A stretch of 11,400 nucleotides of DNA from JANNOG01 sp050329415. GTDB taxonomy: Bacteria; Actinomycetota; Actinomycetes; Actinomycetales; JBBAYJ01. The notes beneath the pieces are model-generated. The model worked only from the letters and a program-made list of their open reading frames with translations, was not told the origin of the DNA and did no database searches. The stretch lies in assembly GCA_050329415.1 (NCBI GenBank), contig JBHJOS010000043.1, forward strand, positions 1-11,400, written 5' to 3'. This document shows, piece after piece, positions 1 through 4,872 of the stretch. The stretch's first letter is position 1, and each line of letters starts with the position of its first letter. The position numbers and the translations under genes were made by a program.

Positions 1-467
1 GCCCAGCAGCGCTGGACGTGCTCGACGACCGCGTCCGCCCCGCGGATCCACAGGTAGGTGTCGTGCTCGCCGGCGAAGCTGGCGTCCGGCTGGTCCTCGC
101 AGGTGGCGGACGAGCGGACAGCGACGGCGACGTCGGCCGTTCCGCAGCGCCGCGACAGCTCGGCGTATGCGTCGCTGATCTCGGTCGTGAGCCAGTCGGG
201 CATGGCGGCGAGCGTGATGAGTGCCCGTGCCTGCGCGCCCGCGGCCTTCACCGCGTGCGAGTCCTGGGGGTCGAGGTGGGCGACGAGGTCGTGGATCGCG
301 GCGTCGATCCCGCTGTCCGCGAGGACCTTGCGGTAGGCCGAGGCCATCACGGCGAAGCCGGGCGGGACGGGGAGCTCGGCGAGCGTCAGGGTCCCGAGGC
401 TGGCGTTCTTGCCGCCCACCTCGAGCGCGTGGTCGGGGTCGTAGGAGTCGAACCACCCGATGTGCAT
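1..467 (-). CDS. Phosphoenolpyruvate synthase-like protein, N-terminal ATP-binding part (partial)
   Basis: The gene runs off the left edge; 155 N-terminal residues are visible. It matches the PEP/pyruvate-binding (PPDK N-terminal, ATP-grasp) domain of PEP synthase. Residues 17-25 read VGGKNASLG, about 35-38 PPGF, and 117-133 VRSSAT followed by EDxPDASFAG, the nucleotide-binding signature of the family. Family members transfer the beta-phosphate of ATP through a phosphohistidine to pyruvate. Relatives phosphorylate other acceptors, such as phenylphosphate synthase and rifampin phosphotransferase. The ATG at 467 has GGAGGT three bases upstream. It is divergent from iclR and shares its 119-base intergenic region. 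The central phosphohistidine and C-terminal PEP/pyruvate domains lie outside the window, so true PEP synthase, a split subunit or an aromatic kinase cannot be told apart. Being next to an IclR regulator and catabolic genes makes a dedicated catabolic role possible (inference). Confidence 0.88.
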   Translation of the reverse strand, partial: MHIGWFDSYDPDHALEVGGKNASLGTLTLAELPVPPGFAVMASAYRKVLADSGIDAAIHDLVAHLDPQDSHAVKAAGAQARALITLAAMPDWLTTEISDAYAELSRRCGTADVAVAVRSSATCEDQPDASFAGEHDTYLWIRGADAVVEHVQRCW

Positions 468-483
468 GGGACCTCCACGGGGC

Positions 484-503
484 CCCGGACACCGGCGTCC
501 GGG
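484..503. repeat. Inverted repeat in pps-like 5' leader
   Basis: Perfect 7-bp arms CCCGGAC / GTCCGGG are separated by 6 bases. On the minus strand the repeat lies 17-36 bases upstream of the pps-like ATG, so it could form a leader hairpin or be a protein-binding site. Its function is unknown. Confidence 0.4.
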
Positions 504-517
504 CTGCCGTCAGTCAA

Positions 518-533
518 CGGGACCAAGGTCCCG
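518..533. promoter_or_regulatory. Palindrome CGGGACC-AA-GGTCCCG in divergent promoter region
   Basis: A perfect 7-bp-arm inverted repeat with a 2-base centre lies between the pps-like gene and iclR. Its half CGGGAC resembles the half-site of the nearby 548-564 palindrome, so it may be an accessory site for the same regulator. No direct evidence supports this. Confidence 0.35.
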
Positions 534-547
534 GCGACAACAGCCAT

Positions 548-564
548 ATCCCGCGATGCGGGAT
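548..564. promoter_or_regulatory. Candidate IclR operator, copy 1
   Basis: ATCCCGCGATGCGGGAT is a perfect inverted repeat with 7-bp arms around GAT. Its 15-bp core recurs identically at 3304-3318, upstream of the reductase. IclR-family proteins typically bind pseudo-palindromes of about this size. If iclR starts at 587 as a leaderless message, the site covers positions -39 to -23. That is over the -35 region and fits autorepression. Confidence 0.6.
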
Positions 565-573
565 GGTCGTCGC

Positions 574-586
574 TATCCTCACCCGG
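574..586 (+). promoter_or_regulatory. Candidate -10 element for leaderless iclR
   Basis: TATCCT (574-579) is followed by 7 bases and then GTG at 587. This is the spacing expected when transcription begins at the start codon. No TTG-type -35 is seen; the -35 position lies inside the candidate operator. Confidence 0.4.
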
Positions 587-1369
587 GTGGCGGCACGGGA
601 GGGCGCGGCGATCCTGGGATCGGTGCGCAACGCCGCGCGCGTCCTGCGTGCCTTCGCGGAGGCCGGGCAGGAGCTGGGGGTCTCCGAGCTCGCGCGCCGC
701 CTCGACCTGAGCACCAGCACCGTGCACCGGCTCGTGGCCACGCTGGCGTCCGAGCGGCTGCTGGAGCGGACGCCGGGCGGCCGGTACCGGCTGGGCCTGG
801 CGGTCTACGAGCTGGGGACCGGGGTGTCCGAGCACGTCGACCTGCACCAGGCGGCGCTGCCTGTCCTCACCCACCTGCGGCACGTCACGGGGGAGATGGT
901 GCACGTCGCCGTCCTCGACGGGCTCGAGGTCGTCTACGTCGAGCGGCTCGAGAGCCACCACCTCATGCCGATCTTCCGGCGCGTGGGCCACCGCCTGCCG
1001 GCACCGGTCACCTCCTCGGGGAAGGTCCTGCTCGCGGCCCTGCCGCCGGACGAGCTCGACCGTCGCCTGGTGGACTGGAAGCCCACTCCCGTGACGCCGC
1101 GGGCCATCGTCGACGTCGGGCGCCTGCGCGCCGAGCTCGCCCGGACGGCCGGGCGCGGATGGGCGGACAACATCGAGGAGGGCCATCCCGGGGTGGTGTC
1201 GGTCGGCGCCCCGATCCGCGGCGCCGACGGCGTCGTCACCGCCGCCGTCAGCGTCGTCGGGGCGTCGTCGAGGCTGACGCCGCCGGTCATGCGGCGCACC
1301 GTCCCCCAGGTGGTGGAGGCCGCCGGCCTCATCTCGCGGCGGTTGGGCCACCGCCCGCCGCGCGGGTGA
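587..1369 (+). CDS. IclR-family transcriptional regulator
   Basis: This is a 260-residue protein, the normal length for the family. Residues about 10-65 form the winged helix-turn-helix: ILGSVRNAARVLRAF, then LGVSELARRLDLSTSTVHRLVATL, then the wing with GGRYRLG. The rest is the effector-binding domain, with the typical segments GHRLPAPVTSSGKVLLA, EEGHPGVVSVGAPI and AAVSVVG. The family commonly controls catabolism of aromatic and other carbon sources, as repressor or activator. I prefer GTG 587 because a -10-like TATCCT sits 7 bases upstream. ATG 563 is in frame but overlaps the palindrome at 548-564, and neither start has a good Shine-Dalgarno site. It is divergent from the pps-like gene and convergent with the SDR gene (27-base gap). 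A copy of the same palindrome before the reductase suggests the regulon includes both flanks of the cluster. The effector is unknown. Confidence 0.93.
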   Translation: MAAREGAAILGSVRNAARVLRAFAEAGQELGVSELARRLDLSTSTVHRLVATLASERLLERTPGGRYRLGLAVYELGTGVSEHVDLHQAALPVLTHLRHVTGEMVHVAVLDGLEVVYVERLESHHLMPIFRRVGHRLPAPVTSSGKVLLAALPPDELDRRLVDWKPTPVTPRAIVDVGRLRAELARTAGRGWADNIEEGHPGVVSVGAPIRGADGVVTAAVSVVGASSRLTPPVMRRTVPQVVEAAGLISRRLGHRPPRG

Positions 1370-1396
1370 GCGTCGCGGCCGTCGGTCGCGGGGCCG

Positions 1397-2161
1397 TCAG
1401 TGGATGCCGCGATGGCCCCCCGCGTCCAGGTACAGGACCGAGCCGTGCAGGAGGTCGGCCTCGGGTGCCAGGAGGATCTCCACTGCCCAGGCGACCTCGT
1501 CCGCCGTCGGGAGGCGACCGAGCGAGTTCTCGGCGGCGTAGCCCGCCCACACCTCGTCGGTGGGGCGGGACTGCTCGGCCGCCACCGCCTCGACGATCCG
1601 ACGCAGGCGCGGGGTGTCCGCCGGACCGGGGCTGATCGTGTGGGTCGTCACGCCGCGAGGCCCCCACAGCAGGCTGAGCTGGCGCATGGCGTTGAGGACC
1701 GCCGCGTTGACCGCGCCGGGGCCGGCCTCGGTCGCCCGCGGCTCCAGGCCGAGGGAACCGGCGAACGCCACGATCCGCGACCCGGGACCGAGGGCGTCGC
1801 CGCACCCCCTGATCAGGCGCAGCAGGCCGCCCACCTTGATGTCGACCCCGCGGGCGAGGACCCCCGGGTCCACCGTGTCCAGCGACCCCTTGACCGGCAG
1901 CCCCGCCGCGAACACCGCGAGGCGCACCTGTCCGCCGGCGGCGGCCACCGCCTCGCGCAGCGCGGGGACGGCCGCGTCGTCACCGATGTCGGTGGCACAC
2001 GTCGTCACCGTCGCCTGCCCGGCGGCCAGGCCGGCGAGCGCCTCGCCGGACCGGGCGACGGCGAGCACCCGCAGGTCGCGACCGACGAGGCGCCGCACGA
2101 CGGCGCCCCCGATCGCGCCGGTGGCGCCGACGACGACGCAGAGGTCGGGTCCGGTCGTCAT
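1397..2161 (-). CDS. Short-chain dehydrogenase/reductase-like protein lacking the YxxxK pair
   Basis: This is a 254-residue Rossmann protein of classical SDR length. GATGAIGG (residues 12-19) is the dinucleotide-binding glycine motif, D58 sits in the CATDIG segment, and AAG (85-87) corresponds to the NAG motif. ISPGPADTP (176-184) matches the usual PG motif, and LYLDAGG lies near the C-terminus. In the stretch where SDRs carry Ser...Tyr-xxx-Lys (about 136-155) there is no Tyr or Lys: the pair aligns with P148 and N152. Cofactor binding is therefore likely, but classical oxidoreductase catalysis is not. It is the last gene of the HAD-tautomerase-SDR operon, starting 10 bases after the tautomerase stop. 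It may be a divergent enzyme with another mechanism, or a structural or regulatory pseudoenzyme. Confidence 0.9.
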   Translation of the reverse strand: MTTGPDLCVVVGATGAIGGAVVRRLVGRDLRVLAVARSGEALAGLAAGQATVTTCATDIGDDAAVPALREAVAAAGGQVRLAVFAAGLPVKGSLDTVDPGVLARGVDIKVGGLLRLIRGCGDALGPGSRIVAFAGSLGLEPRATEAGPGAVNAAVLNAMRQLSLLWGPRGVTTHTISPGPADTPRLRRIVEAVAAEQSRPTDEVWAGYAAENSLGRLPTADEVAWAVEILLAPEADLLHGSVLYLDAGGHRGIH

Positions 2162-2171
2162 GCGGTGCCCG

Positions 2172-2423
2172 TCAGGAGCCGGGCGTCTCGGCCGCGCGGG
2201 CGGCCGCGGCCGCCCGGCGCGCCTCGACGTCCGCCGCCCGGGCGACGTCCGCGGGGACCCCGCCGATGCCCCACGCCTCCGGCGGGAACTGCGTGATGTA
2301 GGTGCGGATCCGCTCCGGCGGGGAGCCCGTGATCTCGGCGACCAGCGCGGCGACGCGCTCGTGCAGTTCCCGGATCATCTCCGGCGGGCGCCCTTCCATG
2401 AGGTCGATGCGGACGAGCGGCAC
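2172..2423 (-). CDS. 4-oxalocrotonate tautomerase-like protein
   Basis: The product has 83 residues. The GTG start at 2423 is fixed by GGGAGGAG six bases upstream and places Pro directly after the initiator Met, as tautomerases need for their N-terminal catalytic proline. Counting from that proline, the 4-OT residues fall in register: P1, R11 in MEGR, R39 in RIRTYIT, then W50-GIGG where 4-OT has F50-GIGG. 4-OT enzymes ketonise 2-hydroxymuconate in meta-cleavage pathways; other family members dehalogenate or hydrate small acids. The protein is about 20 residues longer than the 62-residue 4-OT, with an Ala/Arg-rich tail. It is the middle gene of the operon: 35 bases after the HAD stop and 10 bases before the SDR start. 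The substrate is unknown. Confidence 0.88.
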   Translation of the reverse strand: MPLVRIDLMEGRPPEMIRELHERVAALVAEITGSPPERIRTYITQFPPEAWGIGGVPADVARAADVEARRAAAAARAAETPGS

Positions 2424-2458
2424 GGTGGTCTCCTCCCGGGTCGGGTGACGGTTGACGA

Positions 2459-3100
2459 TCAGGGGGCGAGGCCGAGCTGGGCACGGGCCCAGGCGACGGC
2501 CTCGTCCGGGTCCTCGTGCCGGACCCGGTGGGCGTCCAGCCCGGCGGCGAGGGCGCCCTCGACGTTCCACGGCATGTCGTCGAGGTAGACGACGTCGCCC
2601 GGCGCCAGCCCGAGGGCGGCCGCTCCGGCGGCGAACGCCTCGGGGGCGGGCTTGAGGATCCCGGTCACGGACGCGTCCACGATCGTGTCGAACAATCGCA
2701 CCCACTGCTGGCGGTCGACCCATTCCTGACCGTGGAAGTCGCGCAGGTCGTTCGTCAGGGCGGCCAGCGGCAGCCCCGCCGCCGTGACCTCGCGCATGAG
2801 GTCGACCGTCACGCCGTTCAGCCATTCCGCCTCCGGGCGGGCGTACAGGACGTTCATGAGATCCCGGGTCGTCCAGTGCAGGCCCAGGGCGGCCCCGAAC
2901 TCCCGTGCCCGCGTTTCCCAGTAGGAGCGCTCGCTGACCTCGCTGCGGAGCATCCGCTGCCACAGGTCGTCCTCGGGACCGCCCAGGGCGCCGACGGCGG
3001 CGAGCGCCGGCTCACTGGCCGCCCAGCGGTTGGCCAGCGCGGGCCCGCCCGCGAGGACGACCCCGCCGATGTCGAGGAGGAGCCCCTTCGTGACGGTCAT
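2459..3100 (-). CDS. HAD-superfamily hydrolase (HAD-IA, DxG type)
   Basis: This is a 213-residue protein with all four HAD motifs. Motif I is LLLDIGGVV with nucleophile D10. Motif II is LTND with T116, motif III is GILKP with K150, and motif IV is VYLDDMP with D174/D175. A helical cap sits between motifs I and II, as in subfamily IA. The position two after the nucleophile is Gly rather than Asp, as in E. coli YihX, a sugar-phosphate phosphatase, so phosphatase activity remains possible. Dehalogenase activity cannot be excluded. It is the first gene of the minus-strand operon and is divergent from the reductase. ATG 3100 fits the family N-terminus and has GGAG nine bases upstream. An in-frame ATG at 3202 with a better ribosome site would add 34 basic residues unlike the family. 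Confidence 0.88.
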   Translation of the reverse strand: MTVTKGLLLDIGGVVLAGGPALANRWAASEPALAAVGALGGPEDDLWQRMLRSEVSERSYWETRAREFGAALGLHWTTRDLMNVLYARPEAEWLNGVTVDLMREVTAAGLPLAALTNDLRDFHGQEWVDRQQWVRLFDTIVDASVTGILKPAPEAFAAGAAALGLAPGDVVYLDDMPWNVEGALAAGLDAHRVRHEDPDEAVAWARAQLGLAP

Positions 3101-3267
3101 GCGGTCGACTCCGGATAGCCGCGCTCGGCGTACGGGAAGCCCTGCAACTCCAGGCGTGCGGTGGCGGGCGCCTGGGACGCGGCGACTATCGTCGTCGATC
3201 ATGCCCTCACCTCGGCGGCAGGGTAGGGGCAGCGGGGGGCGGGAGGCATCTCTGTGTTCTGATTTGC

Positions 3268-3280
3268 GGAACGACGTTCC
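3268..3280. promoter_or_regulatory. Operator-like palindrome GGAAC-GAC-GTTCC
   Basis: Perfect 5-bp arms surround a 3-base centre, the same layout (arm-N3-arm) as the repeated IclR-type palindrome 23 bases further right. It lies about 50-65 bases upstream of the possible minus-strand start of the HAD operon. It could be a second, weaker site for the same regulator or a site for another one. Confidence 0.35.
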
Positions 3281-3292
3281 TGCGAGGCCGTC

Positions 3293-3320
3293 GCGGGACA
3301 GCATCCCGCGATGCGGGACA
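3293..3320. promoter_or_regulatory. Candidate IclR operator, copy 2, with extra half-site
   Basis: TCCCGCGATGCGGGA (3304-3318) is identical to the core of the palindrome at 549-563. In addition GCGGGACA occurs twice in direct orientation (3293-3300 and 3313-3320), exactly 20 bases apart. This gives three half-sites on the same helical face. A palindrome plus one direct half-site is known from the IclR-family activators PcaU and PobR. The palindrome ends 7 bases before the candidate -35 of the reductase, an activator-type position. Confidence 0.6.
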
Positions 3321-3326
3321 AGCCTC

Positions 3327-3355
3327 TTGGGTGCGCTCGACCCGGCCGTCATCGT
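3327..3355 (+). promoter_or_regulatory. Candidate promoter of the reductase gene (leaderless)
   Basis: TTGGGT (3327-3332), a 17-base spacer, and CATCGT (3350-3355), followed by 7 bases and ATG 3363. The spacing fits a housekeeping sigma promoter that starts transcription at the ATG. The -10 is imperfect (C in place of the first T), which would fit activator dependence. Confidence 0.45.
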
Positions 3356-3362
3356 GGGCGGC

Positions 3363-4316
3363 ATGGACTCCAGGCTGATGGTCCGCTCGATGACGGTGGA
3401 GGCCGCGGGCGTGCTCTCCCTGGAACTCGTCGACCCCGGGGGCGACAAGCTCGACGAGTGGGAGCCGGGCGCGCGCCTGGACGTGGTCCTCGAGACCGGG
3501 GCCGGCGACGTCGTGCGGCAGTACTCGCTGTGCGGCGACTCGGCCGACCGCTTGTCGTACCGGATCGGCGTCCTGCGCGAGGCGGCCGGTCGCGGCGGCT
3601 CGCGCCACGTCCACGACGTCCTGCGACCGGGCGACCTGGTCCGGGTGCGGGGCCCCAAGAACCACTTTCGGCTGGTGGACGCGGACGAGTACGTGTTCGT
3701 CGCGGGCGGCATCGGCGTCACGCCGCTGGTGCCGATGGTGGACGAGGTCCGCCGGCGCGGGCGCCCGTACCGGTTCCTCTACGGGGGGCGCAGTGCGGCG
3801 TCCATGGCTTTCGTCGACCGCCTGCGCGAGAACGACGACCGGCTGACCGTGTGGCCGCAGGACACCCACGGGCTGCTGGACCTGCCGGGGGCGGTCGGTG
3901 ACCCGCGTCCGGGGCTCGCGGTCTACGGCTGCGGCCCGGAGCCGCTGCTGGCGGCGATGGAAGGCCTCATGGGCGACTGGCCCCCGGGCACCCTCCACGT
4001 CGAACGCTTCGCCGCGCCCCCGGCCGACGCGGACGCGACCCCGCTGGAGTCGGGCGCGTTCGAGGTCGTCCTCCAGCGCAGCGGCCGGTGTCTCACCGTC
4101 TCCCCGGAACGGTCTCTCCTCGACGTCCTCGTCGAGGCGGGCGCGCCCGTCCTCAGCGACTGCCGGGAGGGCATCTGCGCCTCGTGCGAGACCCCCGTCG
4201 TGTCGGGGGAGATCGACCACCGGGACCACGTCCTCATGCCGCAGGAGCGCGCGGCGGGCAGGGTCATGATGGCCTGCGTGTCCCGCGCGGCCGGACGACT
4301 CGTCGTCGACCTCTGA
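3363..4316 (+). CDS. Phthalate dioxygenase reductase / VanB-type flavin-[2Fe-2S] oxidoreductase
   Basis: The product has 317 residues, the usual length of the class IA oxygenase reductases. The domain order is: a flavin-binding barrel with R52-QYS and GGSRHVHDVLRPGD; a pyridine-nucleotide domain with GGIGVTP (115-121) and CGPEP (190-194); and a C-terminal plant-type ferredoxin domain. Its iron ligands C267, C272, C275 and C305 follow CX4CX2CX29C. Such proteins pass electrons from NAD(P)H through FMN to the [2Fe-2S] cluster and on to a Rieske oxygenase (phthalate, vanillate) or sometimes a P450. No oxygenase gene is in the window, so the partner must be encoded elsewhere. ATG 3363 is chosen because it matches the family N-terminus and lies 7 bases after a -10-like element; GTG 3354 is also in frame. 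The gene is divergent from the HAD operon and preceded by the candidate IclR operator. Confidence 0.94.
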   Translation: MDSRLMVRSMTVEAAGVLSLELVDPGGDKLDEWEPGARLDVVLETGAGDVVRQYSLCGDSADRLSYRIGVLREAAGRGGSRHVHDVLRPGDLVRVRGPKNHFRLVDADEYVFVAGGIGVTPLVPMVDEVRRRGRPYRFLYGGRSAASMAFVDRLRENDDRLTVWPQDTHGLLDLPGAVGDPRPGLAVYGCGPEPLLAAMEGLMGDWPPGTLHVERFAAPPADADATPLESGAFEVVLQRSGRCLTVSPERSLLDVLVEAGAPVLSDCREGICASCETPVVSGEIDHRDHVLMPQERAAGRVMMACVSRAAGRLVVDL

Positions 4317-4317
4317 G

Positions 4318-4778
4318 GGCCTGTCTCGGATGTGGCGGGGCAGGGTCCGGTGGTGTCGGACCGGTTGCACGGGGCGAGCACGGGTAGGGGTGGCGGCCGG
4401 GGTGATGGCCTCCCCGAGGCTGTGCAGAACCTACAAATTCCGCTGGGTCCTGGCAGATCTCGGGCTGACGCGCCCGTCAGAACACGTGATGCCGCGGCGC
4501 CACCGCCACCGCCACCGCCACCGCCACCACTCACCGCCATCGCAGCGGGTCTGTCCCCCCGGATGCCCCGGGAGGCTCCTGACCTGCACGCGCGCGCGGT
4601 CCCGGGCGCTGCCCGGCGGTCCGGACGGTCCCCAGCGCTGGACGCCGGCTTCCGTCCAGGGCCCGCGAAATTTGTAGGTTCTGCACAGCCTCCGGAACAC
4701 CATCACCCCCGCCGCGACCCCGCCCCGCGCGACCGGTCCGACACCACCGAACCTGCCCCGTGACATTCGGGACAGGCC
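4318..4778. mobile_element. 461-bp non-coding element with long imperfect inverted repeats (MITE-like candidate)
   Basis: The outer ends are GGCCTGTC (4318-4325) and GACAGGCC (4771-4778). The left arm (4318-4439) and right arm (4669-4778) match as reverse complements along most of their length. Two blocks are perfect: 18 bp (4348-4365 with 4732-4749) and 24 bp at the inner ends (4416-4439 with 4669-4692). The left arm has about 12 extra bases. The roughly 230-base interior holds no credible gene. It contains small hairpins (4465-4480 and 4638-4659) and a hexanucleotide repeat. The element starts two bases after the reductase stop. I see no clear target duplication. It could be a non-autonomous transposon, a decayed IS whose transposase was lost, or a chromosomal fold-back structure. 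It would also give a very long RNA hairpin that could end reductase transcription. Confidence 0.55.
4501..4528 (+). repeat. Hexanucleotide tandem repeat (CACCGC)n
   Basis: Four full CACCGC units and a partial fifth lie inside the inverted-repeat element. The repeat is non-coding and may be length-variable by slippage. Confidence 0.8.
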
Positions 4779-4831
4779 GCGGCGCACGGCTCTCGGGCCG
4801 GTCGGTTTCCCCGGTTTGGTCACGGTGAGGT

Positions 4832-4837
4832 TACGAT
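4832..4837 (+). promoter_or_regulatory. Possible -10 element for the SH3-domain gene
   Basis: TACGAT fits the TAnnnT -10 pattern and would give a leader of roughly 30 bases before GTG 4873. No convincing -35 is seen at the standard distance. Apart from this, the region 4779-4872 shows only the ribosome-binding site. Confidence 0.25.
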
Positions 4838-4872
4838 GCCGCGTCCGCCGTCCCCGATCAGGAAGAGCGCTC

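Larger units (their letters stand above)
3101..3362. promoter_or_regulatory. Divergent regulatory region between HAD operon and reductase
   Basis: This 262-base region contains two operator-like palindromes (3268-3280 and 3303-3319), reported separately. It also has a minus-strand -10-like TACCCT (3225-3220) and an inverted repeat with arms CCAGGCG/CGCCTGG (3150-3156/3169-3175) in the HAD leader. A minus-strand ATG at 3202 behind GAGGTGAGG is in frame with the HAD gene, so it is either an alternative start or part of a leader. The plus-strand promoter lies at 3327-3355. Confidence 0.5.

Noticed and set aside
18..710. Plus-strand open frame of 230 codons
   Set aside because: It is antisense to the pps-like gene and runs into iclR out of frame; composition is Arg/Gly-rich shadow coding with no recognisable domain.
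221..1369. Longer iclR starting at 221
   Set aside because: The first 110 residues are Arg/Pro/Gly-rich shadow sequence opposite the pps-like gene. The IclR homology begins only after about base 600, and promoter-like elements lie at 574-579.
4501..4528. CACCGC repeats as a CRISPR array
   Set aside because: The units are six bases long and contiguous with no spacers; this is a simple tandem repeat.
4332..4763. Plus-strand open frame of 143 codons inside the inverted-repeat element
   Set aside because: Polyproline from the CACCGC repeat, no ribosome site and no domain; the arms are symmetric, so the frame is a by-product of the repeats.
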